This document shows positions 33,552-43,515 of a stretch of DNA of 64,000 nucleotides, one piece after another. The DNA comes from Massospora cicadina (taxonomy: Eukaryota > Entomophthoromycota > Entomophthoromycetes > Entomophthorales > Entomophthoraceae): assembly GCA_022478985.1 (NCBI GenBank), contig JAKSZP010005600.1, forward strand, positions 34,765-98,764, written 5' to 3'. Within the stretch, counting starts at the first letter, position 1. Every line of letters starts with the position of its first letter. Both the position numbers and the translations under genes were made by a program. The notes beneath the pieces were generated by a model. It was not told the DNA's origin. It worked only from the letters and a program-made list of their open reading frames with translations, and ran no database searches.

Positions 33552-33965
33552 ACTCTCCACTCAAATTTGTTGGAGGGTGGTATAGGACCATAGAGAATTG
33601 GCAATGAACTCGAAATACTACAGTCCACTGATTGATGTCAGGAATTAAATATTTAGAGTTCACCTCATGAATGACCTTTTAAGGTCTCGACCAGAGAATA
33701 TCAAGCTTATTATGTTAGCCTCAGGGTTAATGGTGATAAAAGAGAACTAGGTTACCTAAGAGAAAAAGGATAAGGAGGATCGGCTGACATTAAATTAGGA
33801 TGTCTTTCTTTATATGGTGGTGACAATGTATTGCATGGCTTGGGCTTGAAGCTAGACAACTTTATCAGCTAAGACCCTCATGGCCATATTGGAGATTTCA
33901 GTAATGGAGGTATTGAGTAGGGGCTGAACGCTACTTAGTAATCGAGGAGCATGCCCATAAGAGCT

Positions 33966-34484
33966 TTAAAGGGGAACATATTGATAATTTAATGGTAGCT
34001 TACTTAGTAAGTGTTCAAAGCTCTGGTAGGTAGTGGTCCAGCGAGTAGGGTCTGAGGCGGCCATCTTCTTCAAAATTGAGATGAGTGTTTCATTAGCACG
34101 TTCCACTGCCCCATTGGTTGAGGTGTTATAAGGGGCGGTGAAACTTTGGTTAGTTCCAAAAAGTGAGGTTATTTCTTTGACTAAACGCAAGGTGGAATTT
34201 AGCCCATTGCCTGAAGATAAAGTTTTTGGGCATTCATGTTGGGTGAAAATGGATCAAGTAAGGAAGAGGTACTTGGCTTTTGCAGTAGGAGCAGGGACAG
34301 AAATTGCTTTGACCCATTTGGCAAATGGTAAATGGCTAACATTAGATATATTTATGGCCGTGTATCCTGGTGGGCCGAGGTCACACCACATTAATGATGA
34401 CAACATCAAAGTGGCTTGATGGAGCTGCAACTGAAAGTTGATACCGCATAACCAGCCCAGTCCTGAGCTTGACAAGTGATACAA
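33966..34484 (-). pseudogene. Gy2 integrase core
   Basis: Two minus-strand frames. The first (34,254-34,484) reads WCDLGPPGYTAINISNVSHL then PFAKWVKAISVPAPTAKAK, the first part of the core including the strand before the second catalytic residue. The second (33,966-34,190) reads RLVKEITSLFGTNQSFTAPY then NTSTNGAVERANETLISILK, containing the final Glu in NGAVER. The order fits a DDE integrase of Ty3/gypsy type that inserts the cDNA. A frameshift and missing residues lie between the two. Confidence 0.8.
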
Positions 34485-34735
34485 GCTTCTAGAACTTCCT
34501 GGGTTGTCTCAACTATCCAATTCCAGTATCATCGTTTCTTTAGCCATTTGTGGGTCTTTTTTACTGCACTGCGTCGCACAGTCATGTTTCCTTCAAAAAT
34601 GACTTTAGTTCAGGAAGAAGGACATATAAGGGAGTTTTTTCTTGTTGAGTTTCTTATACAGAATTTTCTCTTTGATTTGAGAGTCTCAGTCAACTTTCAG
34701 AGCTCAGCATGGATCTCAAGGGTCTCTTACACCAA

Positions 34736-35240
34736 TCACTCAGGCCAAACAATTAAATAAAACGGTTGGTCTTCTTTGGGGGTCTCGGCGGCTAGTAAAA
34801 GCATTCTTGAGGGACCATCAGCGTTATGATGAATTACTCCTGCGCAATTGACAATAATAAAGTCATAGTTCTGCAGTTTTAGGGCCCATCTTGCTATCTG
34901 GCCGACCAGGTCCTTCATCTGCTGCAAACATCAGAATAAGTAATGGTCAGTGATGACAGCGAAATGGGTGTCATATAGGTAGGGCCAGAAATGCTTGTTC
35001 ACCTATAAAACAGGCCAGGCACTTGCACTTGGTAAATCTATAATTCCATTTGGCCTTTCTCAGGGTCTTTCTAAAGTAAGCCACTGTGTGATCAGCCTAA
35101 TCTTCATAGTGGTGAGCTATAATGGTCCCAACAGCAACATCACTAGTGTCAGTGAATAGTAAAAAGTTTTGGTTCAAGCGCAAATTGGCTAAAATAGATA
35201 ATTAAAAAGTACAGCCTACACCTCATTAAAAGTCTGATCC
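34736..35240 (-). pseudogene. Gy2 RNase H domain
   Basis: About 35,080-35,175 minus reads FLLFTDTSDVAVGTIIAHHY, with the catalytic Asp in TD, then a stop, then ADHTVAYFRKTLRKA. ORF 34,736-34,927 gives the end: LVGQIARWALKLQNYDFIIV and HHNADGPSRMLL. These are the gypsy RNase H blocks (L.TDAS..A.G, V.Y.S..L..AE, G+..RW.L.LQ.YDF, H.NADALSR). It is broken between the blocks. Confidence 0.8.
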
Positions 35241-36100
35241 TGTTCAGGCCGTCACTCAAAAGGTACATTCTTCTGTAGAAGGTAGACCAGAAGTTCAGTT
35301 AAATTAGAAACTGAGGATGAACTGATGATAATAACTTGCCATTCCAAGAAATAATTAAATTATCCCTAAAGCTCTGAGGGCGCAACATCATCTTAATGTC
35401 AACGACTTTTTCTTGGATAGGCTGAATATCATGTTTTAAGACCTTGTGTCCTCGGAATCACATTTCTAATTGGAAGAAAGAGAACTTTGAAAGTTTAAGC
35501 ATTATTAAAGCCTTTCTAAATCAGTTAAATACTTCCTGGAGATGTTCCACATGGCCGTTGAAGTTTTATAAGATAACAGAGATATCGTTGGGTACAAAAG
35601 GACACAAGATAGCTTCAATTCCCCTAGGATCCCGTCCATGGTAAGTTGAAAGGTGGTGGGCGCGTAACAAAGGCCCTGGGCATCCTCATTGGATTAAATA
35701 ACCCCTAATTGGCTATGAGCACACATTTGGACTATCTTTAGGGGCTAGCTCTACTTGCCAAAGTCTGCTAGGAGATTCATAGCGAAAAATATATTAATCT
35801 AGCAAGCAATTGAAGAAAGTCGTTGATCCAGGGAAAGGTTAACTGTCTTTCTTGGTGATGAAGTTAAGCCGTTGATAGTTCATCACCACACAATGACTTC
35901 TATCCCTTTTCCAAAAATAACAGGAAAAAAAGGCAAAGGGCTACGCGAAGGCACTAATAGTCCTGCTCAAATAGTTGTTGAGCTCAACAGCCACTTGAGA
36001 TTTTAAACTCTAAATTATTTTGTAAGGACTGGACCAAATTGGTGGTGCTCCCCAGTCTCAATGTGATGAAAAAAACATCTATTTTCCCAAAATTGTAGGT
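35241..36100 (-). pseudogene. Gy2 reverse transcriptase
   Basis: On the minus strand, VLKHDIQPIQEKVVDIKMML (about 35,384-35,452) matches the gypsy block (FLGH.)VS..GI.P...KV..I. Upstream are FNGHVEHLQEVFN.FRKALI (H..HL..VF..L..A) and, further up, ELNNYLSRTISA. The active-site YxDD is not readable; its place is frameshifted near 35,600. This is the polymerase of Gy2, clearly inactive. Confidence 0.65.
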
Positions 36101-36239
36101 AGAGGTTGAGAAGAGGTCTGAGTATACTTCTAGTAAATTCTTAACTTGGCTCTGTTATTCACTAGTGAGCTCATATTTGATAAAAGGGTTGACTAGAGCT
36201 ATGATGGTGTTTCTAACCCAAAATCTCTTAGACTTCCAA

Positions 36240-36540
36240 AGCCATGGCCGTCATCTATGGCGTCTACAGGAAGGAGACAAACATAAGCAGCAGTAGTATT
36301 GAACCCCACCATCCCATATTTGTCTGTGATTTAGCCAGCAACACTAATATGGATTCATCATAGACAGCATCTAAAATTCCCGCACAGGTCAAAACCTCCT
36401 TGATGTACAGGTTATCCATGCCACATATCTTCAGAAATTCTCCTGAGGAATTTTGATATGAACCTGGGTGTTGATGATGACTGAAAAGTTAGTTTATAGT
36501 GGTTATCTTAGGCAAATAAACAGGCACGCCTTCTTGAACA
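36240..36540 (-). pseudogene. Gy2 dUTPase-like domain relic
   Basis: Minus strand, in order: VIINTQVHIKIPQENF (about 36,430-36,480), then in a shifted frame LKICGMDNLYIKEVLTCAGI and LDAVYDESILVLLAK (36,325-36,435), then FNTTAAYVCLLPVDA. This parallels trimeric dUTPase blocks: I.TGI...IP.G before motif 2; AGVIDxxY...V.V.L.N (motif 3) as AGILDAVYDESILVLLA; and a G.RIAQL..-P tail (motif 4), here degenerate. The phosphate-binding RSG of motif 2 is not kept. Gy1 has the same domain at the same place between protease and RT. Catalysis is not implied. Confidence 0.6.
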
Positions 36541-36599
36541 TCTACTGCATGAGGAGGTATCCATACTCAGGAGCCCTCTACATGATATTTGAGCCTTGT

Positions 36600-36921
36600 T
36601 GATCCAGCTTTCACTCTAACAGGCAAGCCTGAGCTTTGACATCCACCTTGTAATTGAGGGATGTTTCAAAACCCAATGGTATCTGGTGTCCCAACAAGGA
36701 TAAAAGTTCTTAATAATAGTGCACAACGGCGGAATAGTCCTAAAGGAATTGAAGTCCTGAGGAGAAGGTAATAACTTAGTTCGTCTAATGCCATGGCCGT
36801 GGTATTCAAACAAAGCTTTCCACACTGAATGAGTAGCAAGCAATAAGCCCCAATGGACAAAGTGCATCGTTGCCCTTCGTGCCATATTTTGTATAATGTG
36901 GCAAGTATGAAGCAATTTCAA
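36600..36921 (-). pseudogene. Gy2 probable protease region
   Basis: Two overlapping minus-strand frames (36,616-36,921 and 36,666-36,860) lie between the gag-side ORF and the dUTPase-like domain, where the aspartic protease belongs. One frame, with a shift, approaches LLGHQIPLGFETSLNYKVDV, resembling the (I/L)LG.P.L...G end of retropepsins and comparable to YDLLIGTQFMLEYNGVINF of Gy1. No D-T/S-G active site is readable, so the call rests on position and this weak match. Confidence 0.4.
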
Positions 36922-37019
36922 TGCGTCTCTTTAATTTAGACTTAATAAAATATATGGGGGGACCATTGTCAACAATGTCATAAATAGGGGTTTATCTATC
37001 TGAATGGCGATGCATGTAA

Positions 37020-37397
37020 CTAAGCTTCCAAACTCTGGGTTATAGTGAGGAACATAGGAGATTCATTAGAATAAGAGTAAGTGGTATTAGGTTCTTTACC
37101 ATTACCAGGTACTGAATCAACTTCTTCTGGTATGACAACGAAAGACTCAGTAGAGGAAGCTAAACATTCTTGAGGTGGTACAGGGATGTCAACATGAAGT
37201 GCCTCGTCCTTCATTCTGACTGCCTTTTTATGCCTCCTCAGTGTGTCTCTTCCAACAAGCCTTGGTGCTTTAATGAAATCCATTGCAGAAGGAGGATTGA
37301 GGTCTGGGATTTTTCTGGTTCTCAACAACGTAGACCCAAGGAAGGTGGAGGAGATGGATGCGCAGGACTTGGGATGGAGGGTAGATGTAGGATTCAT
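37020..37397 (-). pseudogene. Gy2 ORF between gag and protease, unrecognised
   Basis: A 125-codon minus-strand ORF, Pro/Ser/Glu-rich (IPVPPQECLASSTESFVVIP, EEVDSVPGNGKEPN), with a basic patch RRHKKAVRMKDE. It probably corresponds to the gag C-terminus or gag-protease linker; Gy1 has a comparable acidic segment at 42,673-42,981. Two plus-strand ORFs over the same bases (37,170-37,400; 37,243-37,557) are taken as shadows. Confidence 0.4.
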
Positions 37398-37479
37398 TAA
37401 ATGCTTCCTTAATTTTTCAGATGCAAGAGAAGATTTACTTCTAAATGATCATGTCCATTTGGACCTCAGGATAAGATCC

Positions 37480-38960
37480 CAAAGTGGAGATGACCGCTGT
37501 TATGGCGTAGTCCAAGGTAGTGCGATTTGTGGTTGCCAAAGGTTGTGCTTGGCATAGAATCAGCTGGCGTGCTCCACAGGACTTTCTCATTTGCTCAAAC
37601 AAATGCCCGTGTTCATCTGTTTCTGATTAACCGAAGTTTAGTTGCTTCCAAATTCTTGTATTAGGGTGATATGGATTTGTTCCCAGGTGTGGCATTCCTT
37701 TAAATGCGGATTCATAATAAATAGAGCTGTGCTATTAAACAGGAGTGGATGTGCTTCACCTTTTGATGATCAGTGGCTTCTTCCATTGAGCTCTTGTAAG
37801 TGTATAGGAAGGATGTAATTGCTTTCCTTCCCTGGGTTAAATTTCTTCTTAAAACTAATATTAAAGTTAGTAACAAGAGGATTAAAAAGAGTATTCACGC
37901 CAGAAATTAGTGCAATAATAGAAATCTCAGTTTCCACATAGTTGTGAGAGACTTATTGATCCAATTGTCATCTAAAACTATCCAGATCCTCATGAATTAC
38001 ATCCCAATTTCGGCTTAGAGAGGTAATGGAGTCTATATGGGCAACCTGCTCCTTCATCGTCTGAATTTAGAACATTGGGAGAGTAGCTGAATCTCAAAGT
38101 TACTCAAGTGAATTTTAAACCCGTGACAGGTTTGTTTTAGCTGAGTGATGTGATAAAGGGTGAGCTTGTCAAATGAGTTTATATTATCCATCTCATCCAA
38201 CAAGGAAAAATTGAGACTCTGAGTAGGTAGGGACTCTGTATACTCAGAGGTTGCACCCTTGACCCTCATTGCATATATGATTCCATAAGGCAGTGAGCGC
38301 CATTAGAACGTCTTGTTTCCAGGAGTTGTTAGGATCACCAGGATTAGGCAACATAAGACCAGAAAGGTCCCTGTGGCCCAAAAGGTTCATTTGATCCTTT
38401 CAGGACCTTCACTCCCCGAGGCAATATCATGGGAGGCTAACTCCTGGCAGTGTTACTGGAGGGTCCACACAATGTCTTCAATCTAGTCGAGGTGTTAGAC
38501 ACAGGCAGCCTCAAGGAGCTGCACATTTGACGAAATTTGGGCTTCAAAGTAAACCAAGATTTTACTATCTGACACTGTGAGTTGATTATGATCCTCATTA
38601 GTTAACTGACAGTCATCAATAATGGCTTCCCAATTGTTGTGAATAAAGGAAGAGGCCGCACTATAAAAAATTGACAGTATTTGAGTGTAGGATATGAATA
38701 AGCCCTAGTTGCCATGATACTTCATGAGATGTAACCTGACTATTTTTAGGAGGTGGTGTATGGCTGGATGGACGAAGCTTTGGAGGTGGCATTCAGTACA
38801 AAAAGTCAATGCTCCTGAGGGTAGTAGGGCCAACGTATATTTATCATATATTGTGGAAGACAATAAAGAGGTGTGGGAGTTACTGATTTAGCCTCCCATA
38901 GAGTAGATCCATTTAATAGTTTTTAATTATCTCTTTGAAATTCTCATAAAGAGTTGTTAC
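37480..38960 (-). pseudogene. Gy2 gag
   Basis: The minus-strand reading includes a helical N-terminal part (38,054-38,269: LPTQSLNFSLLDEMDNINSF and DKLTLYHITQLKQTCHGFKI). The capsid segment follows with LVTNFNISFKKKFNPGKESN, MNPHLKECHTWEQIHITLIQ and EFGSN. W(E/T)-x-(I/V)...L(I/L)xEFGS is also seen in Gy1 gag (TWTEVKKALLEEFGS). Several stops and frameshifts are present. Gag would form the particle housing reverse transcription. Confidence 0.6.
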
Positions 38961-39154
38961 TGATTATGGCCAACGGATGGTAAGTTAAATTAAAAGGTGG
39001 CACAAAACTCTTGGCTTTCAGGCTTTAGTGGAGGTAGTTTGTACTGAGAGGTGTAATCCATCAAGTTATGATTTTCAACCATCAACAAGTTTTTTTCTTG
39101 ATTGCTAATATCTCCAATTTTTATGATGTAAGTTTTCACTTGGACAGCTCAGAA

Positions 39155-39171
39155 CCCTGTAGTGAGCACCA
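39155..39171 (-). other. Gy2 primer-binding site
   Basis: The minus strand reads TGGTGCTCACTACAGGG, directly abutting the 5' LTR at 39,172. It is identical over 17 nt to the Gy3 and Gy7 sites. Confidence 0.8.
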
Positions 39172-39648
39172 CTTATCTTAGCGTAACAGTTCTCTTGACT
39201 GTAGCTGAAGTTTGAATATGGGCTCAAAGCTGTAAATTAGTGGAGAGGTCAATGAAGACAAAAAGATGGTGCAAGTAGAATACTTAAGTGATGAAAGTGT
39301 CAATATTTAAAGCATGTGTGGGGACGTGGTGCCTAGGGAACCTCCATGGCCCCGTATAATTAGGATCTTTCTCAGACTTCCATATTGAACGCCTAGTTTT
39401 GCGTCCTCAATTTTCTGCATCATCCTCATGGTTGTAATGGTGGATGTCGCGCCTCTCAAGGGCTAGGAAGTGGGGGTGCAAAGTCAGGAAGCCTCTCCAT
39501 AAAATCTCATGCATGTGATGCTTCCTGGTAAAAATTCTCTTTGTGCCTTCAGGGTCCGATTTTAATAATAAAATCTTGAAAGTTGAGTTATCAGAGCTCA
39601 ATTTGGGAGTAGGGGATTTTGACTCGCTCATCATTTCAAGTCCTAACA
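39172..39648 (-). repeat. Gy2 5' LTR
   Basis: 477 bp, partner of 33,079-33,551. The end next to the primer-binding site reads CTTATCTTAGCG where the partner has TGTATCTCAGCG; the far end is AGTCCTAACA. A 107-codon minus ORF over 39,407-39,730 runs through it and is not considered a gene. Confidence 0.8.
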
Positions 39649-39670
39649 ATGTACATAGATGATGAAGTGA

Positions 39671-39752
39671 CCCCTGTAGTGAGCACCAAATGTCAGAATT
39701 TGCACTTTTAGTGGCAGAATTTGACTTCACAGGTAAGCTTGTGTCTACTAAA
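39671..39752 (-). mobile_element. Gy7 fragment: primer-binding site and LTR edge
   Basis: The minus strand carries TGGTGCTCACTACAGGGG (39,671-39,688). Two bases away an LTR edge begins TGTCAGAATTTGC at 39,691 (plus orientation), cut short by Gy1 at 39,753. The short stretch 39,649-39,670 would be its leader, into which Gy2 inserted. This defines an older minus-strand element, Gy7. Confidence 0.6.
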
Positions 39753-40497
39753 TGTATATCAGAAAATTACCTGTCCAATATTGGTGTAAGATTGTTCCAG
39801 ATTTGAACAAAGCTAGTATCATCCAAAAACCTTTGTCAATTCTTGGTGGAACCCATCAAACTGGGGAAATACAATTTCCCATACTTTTCAGCAAGAAAGT
39901 TTGATTATTACCAGTAGGGAAGTGCTGAGCCCACGGCGGAATACAGGAAGTCATGCTGGGCCCATCCCTGGATCCTCCACAACTCCATTCACACACCTAA
40001 GCGGAGACCACCTCTAATATAGGCTTGGAGATGGTCCCAAAAGGTGCAAATATTTTAACCCATGGTGATTGGTTCATATATATTAATCCTTACCTAACGG
40101 ATTTTTTATACCTATTACTGACCCTCCATCAGACGTTCCATTGAAGCGAGGTGATTTTTAAGAGATCTGATTGGTCAAAATTCAATATTCCCTAATCTGG
40201 ATACTCGTAGCTTATAACAAATTTCTTGCCCATTTTTCTTTGAGCCTCAGATTACTTAGATACTAAAAAGTGACATATTAATAAGGTTCTTCTTTTACAC
40301 CATCGCTGATGATGATAAATCACTATAAAAAATTTTCTTTTCCCAATTTAAAAGTTTTCTAGTTTTTTTAAGTAATAATAAAAAAACCCTGATAATAAAT
40401 ATCCCACAAAATAGAAACCTATTTCTCCTGCGTATAATTATGGTAATTTAGGTGTAAAACACACCAGCAAGAAACCAAAAAGCCTAAAATTCCCACA
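39753..40497 (+). repeat. Gy1 5' LTR
   Basis: About 745 bp. It shares with 47,353-48,085 blocks such as AGTCATGCTGGGCCCATCCC, TATAGGCTTGGAGATGGTCC, CCATCAGACGTTCCATTGAA and GCGAGGTGATTT. Ends are set by where the similarity stops and by the following primer-binding site. A likely TATA-type promoter core lies in CTAATATAGGCTTGGAG. Confidence 0.8.
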
Positions 40498-40498
40498 A

Positions 40499-40516
40499 GT
40501 TTTCTCACTACAGAGG
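40499..40516 (+). other. Gy1 degraded primer-binding site
   Basis: GTTTTCTCACTACAGAGG starts one base after the LTR and aligns with the TGGTGCTCACTACAGGGG of the other elements, keeping CTCACTACAG. Confidence 0.6.
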
Positions 40517-40554
40517 CACTGTACACAACCAAATTAAACTAGAAAAAATGGAGG

Positions 40555-41234
40555 TTGGTGGGAAAATTAATTCTCATGACCTCCATGTTAAAAATTAACC
40601 CTCGGCTAACTACTCTGGAACTTCAGTTAGCCAGTGCTTTGTATCACCATAAAAGACTCAAGCAGCACTCTCTCCAAGGCCCTTATGGGGCCTCTAATAA
40701 TATCCACAAACCCCCTTTCAGGGATAAGTTTACCTCAGGTGAGGGAGTATTGCTTCGTTCCTCTTTATGTATGAAGTTGCTATGGAAGGAGAAACTGACC
40801 ATTTAAAAGTCAAGTACATCATTCCCTGCATGAGTTAAGTGGCTCAGGAGATCATGGTTTGCACATAACCACGCTCAGCACCTGGACGGAGGTTAAGAAA
40901 GCACTTCTTGAGGAATTTGGTTCCCTGCAGAGTTTATATTGAAAAACAGGCCTTTATGTGCCTTAGTCTGAAAAAGGGAGAATTGATTGCCTCTTTTGTT
41001 GAGCAGTTTCACAGCAAAGATCAACCTCTACTGCTTGAAAAAATGCTACCAATAGACGAAGCCATTGCAGCTATATTGGCCAGATTAGCTTCCCATTCCT
41101 CCTTGGCGATTCATATCTCCTCAGTTAAGCGCTCAAGCAAAAATGTACGAGGTATCAAAGAGACCTTGTTAGCAGTGGCTGACATCTATGAATTCAACCC
41201 TATGCAAGAATCTTTGAGGCAAGCATCTAATTAG
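40555..41234 (+). pseudogene. Gy1 gag, N-terminal and capsid parts
   Basis: ORF 40,555-40,806 (83 codons) and ORF 40,908-41,234 (108 codons) are in different frames. Between them one frame reads TWTEVKKALLEEFGSLQSL, the W..V...LL.EFGS capsid signature. The second ORF continues with LKKGELIASFVEQFHSKDQP and LLLEKMLPIDEAIAAILARL. This is a gypsy gag capsid domain. Gy2 has the matching HTWEQIHITLIQEFGS. No reliable zinc knuckle was identified downstream. Confidence 0.65.
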
Positions 41235-42289
41235 ACCACTCTAGCCTCTTCTACGGCTGTCTCCATCTGGAAACCTGCTCCAGCGTAGTTGCTGTCCCAA
41301 AATGCTTCTCCAACCCACGAAGTTAGACAAAGGATAATGGCTGTGATGGGGCAGTGCTCCCCTCCATCTTCAGCACCAAAAAGCCAGTTGGTGAAGGCAG
41401 TCGTCCCCTTTACCTTGCCCTCTTCTTCTCCATAGCAGTTTTCCAAGTGGCTCTATCATATTGACCTTACACAACGCTACCTCTATCTCCTTCACCCTCT
41501 CCTCAGGCCATCTCTCATCCAAAATCAGTAGCCATGGAGTAGCCCAAACCCCCTACATCAAAGGCTAAATGTAGAGCTGTAACATTTACAGCATCTCCTC
41601 CAACAGCTAAAAGGGTAGATGAGCGCTCCTGGGTTTCTTTTGCAACAAAGGTGTCAGGTTTTAACCATATGGATCCTCTATGTAGTATCAAAATTAGGGG
41701 TTTCAGTTAGTCAGGCATAACTGACGGCTAATTGTTTAGTTTGATACTTTTTAATGGTATACTTTAATTGATTTTAGGTTCGGCAGAAGCTGCATTTGCT
41801 GCCAAAATGCCATCTGAAGATTGTTGTGGGAGTTTCCAGTGAAAAGCTGATAAATCCATTATAAATCATTCAAAAATGGTTCTGCTGACTAATTTGGAGC
41901 ACTGACAACTCATGTCAAGGATGCTCAGAGTTCTATTTAATATATGAATTTTAATACGATCAACCAGCGACTTAAGCTGAGGATGGATTGACCTAATAAC
42001 AATATTCGGTGATCAGATGCATATCTGGAGGGAATCATTATAAAGTATACATTAATGAAGTTTATGATCTGATAAAGTTTTGGAATCAAGAGGCCGATGG
42101 TATTTCCAGTACTTGATTGGCCAAAGAGTACTTGGGCGCAGTAGCCCTGAAAGAAGTATAAATAGTCGTTCATTCCCTCCTAAAATAAACATCTCTCGTT
42201 TGCCCATCTTTCCTGTTTGTTTGAAGTAGCTTAGAGCAACTAGAGATGGGAAGGTGGGATAGGAGATCCACAGTAGGTGCAGGTGATCA
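41235..42289 (+). other. Gy1 interior between gag and the GC-rich block, unclear
   Basis: No continuous reading could be followed. ORFs on the minus strand here (41,231-41,446; 41,937-42,173) are unrecognised and probably fortuitous. It likely contains the degraded gag C-terminus. Confidence 0.35.
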
Positions 42290-42640
42290 TGCTTGGAGTG
42301 TCTGCGCTGCCAGTTCCTATGCCTCCTCCCTATGAGGAATCGGTGGGAACCTGGCCAGCTTGCTACCAGCAGATGCACTGACTGGCCGCCAACCTTGCGG
42401 GGTGCAGCGCAGGAGTGCCATAGATGCCCAAGAAGGGGGATGGACTCGCCAGGGCATGCCCAGATGGGTTGGTGAAGGGTCTCGAGGGTGGGGCAGCGCG
42501 GAAGTGGCTGAGCTGCCCAGGAAGGGGGCAGGACTTTCTGGGGCACACGCTGAGGACACCTGGGGCTAAAGGCGAAGCCGTTGGTGGTTAGTTGGTAGGT
42601 TGGACGAGGACTTGTAGGGGTTGGTCTGCCAATGAAGGTG
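42290..42640. repeat. GC-rich block with an imperfect 89-bp direct duplication
   Basis: This block is strikingly GC-rich against its AT-rich surroundings. A unit near 42,401 (GGTGCAGCGCAGGAGTG...CCCAAGAAGGGGGATGG) recurs near 42,490 (GGGGCAGCGCGGAAGTG...CCCAGGAAGGGGGCAGG), an offset of 89 bp. Its composition opens long frames on both strands (up to 164 codons on the minus strand), which are treated as artefacts of few stop triplets. It may be an insertion of foreign or satellite-like DNA into Gy1. Confidence 0.55.
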
Positions 42641-42672
42641 AAACGGCAAAGGGCATTTAGTCTTCATACTGG

Positions 42673-42981
42673 TTGGCTTGGCACACCTTAGTGGAGCTCA
42701 TGGTCAATTTTGCGACAAAAGGAAACCTTAAACTTACCTCACAACCAATGGACTCCCTGATGTGCATTGATAACCCCTCTGATGACGAGTCTGAAGGGGC
42801 TTGTGAAGATATTGGTCATTATGTGTTAGGAGACCCAGGTGAAGTGGAGGTACTTGACAGGTTGAACCTGGAGAGAGTGGATGTGACTATGATTTCCCAT
42901 CAAAATTATCTAAGTCAAGGGTTGAGGGGTTTGAGATTATTGACACTGCCAGTGATGATGACCAGCTCATTGCCACACTAA
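42673..42981 (+). pseudogene. Gy1 acidic segment before protease
   Basis: A 102-codon ORF with an acidic middle (DNPSDDESEGACEDIGHYVL, GDPGEVEVLDRLNLERVDV). It lies directly upstream of the protease and probably forms the gag-pol linker. No domain is recognised. Confidence 0.4.
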
Positions 42982-43083
42982 TCTACTCCACCCAGTGTGT
43001 TCATACCTTGCAGACTATCCATGAAAATACCCTGAAACTTCCAAAAGGCTTGACACTACTCTCTGTCTAAAGGAGGTCCTCTC

Positions 43084-43471
43084 TTTTTCCTCCAACTTGG
43101 GTGGAACTTTAACCAAAGTGGAGGTCGTTGTCAAGGGAGTGCAGGATAGTGTTATCCTTGACACTGAGTCCCAGTGAACGTTGTGTTAACAAAACTTATA
43201 AAAAAGATTGATCTAGCCCCTGACCTTGACTACACCCAAGAGTTTGAAATGCTGCTCCTGCCGACAACCGCGCTATGGAGCCTACTCTTCTCTGCCTTTT
43301 CATTTTGAAAAGCTCATCTTGTCAGCCCCAGTGGTAGACTTGGACATCAATACATATGATCTACTAATTGGTACCCAGTTTATGCTCGAATATAATGGGG
43401 TTATTAATTTTAAGCAGGGCTATCTCTCCCTGCTTAATTATGAGATTCCCCTAATTCTGATCAATGAATAG
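43084..43471 (+). pseudogene. Gy1 aspartic protease
   Basis: The plus strand reads VEVVVKGVQDSVILDTESQ, then a stop; D-T-E stands where retropepsins have D-T/S-G. After a frameshift, ORF 43,226-43,471 gives PVVDLDINTYDLLIGTQFML and EYNGVINFKQGYLSLLNYEI. YDLLIGTQF is the (D)(L/I)LIG.P(F/W) block near the end of gypsy proteases. The enzyme processes Gag-Pol; this copy is inactive because of the altered active site and stops. Confidence 0.7.
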
Positions 43472-43515
43472 CTTAATGAAAATACGCTTGCACCATTGAG
43501 TATCCTTCCTCCACC

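Larger units (their letters stand above)
33079..39648 (-). mobile_element. Ty3/gypsy element Gy2 with dUTPase-like domain
   Basis: A complete but decayed minus-strand element of 6,570 bp: 5' LTR 39,172-39,648, adjoining primer-binding site 39,155-39,171, gag about 37,480-38,960, protease region, dUTPase-like domain, RT, RNase H, integrase, 3' LTR 33,079-33,551. LTRs start TGTTRG and end GATACA (read on the minus strand; the 5' copy has decayed at the end). The flanking 5-mers (GTAAG, ATGTA) do not match, so no target duplication is claimed. Its domain order matches Gy1, although the LTRs differ in length and sequence. Confidence 0.8.

Noticed and set aside
39407..39730. 107-codon minus-strand ORF
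   Set aside because: It runs through the Gy2 5' LTR and across the junction into Gy7; the homologous LTR does not keep it.
42052..42569. Several overlapping ORFs on both strands, up to 164 codons
   Set aside because: They sit in the GC-rich block where stop triplets are rare; no frame shows a domain.
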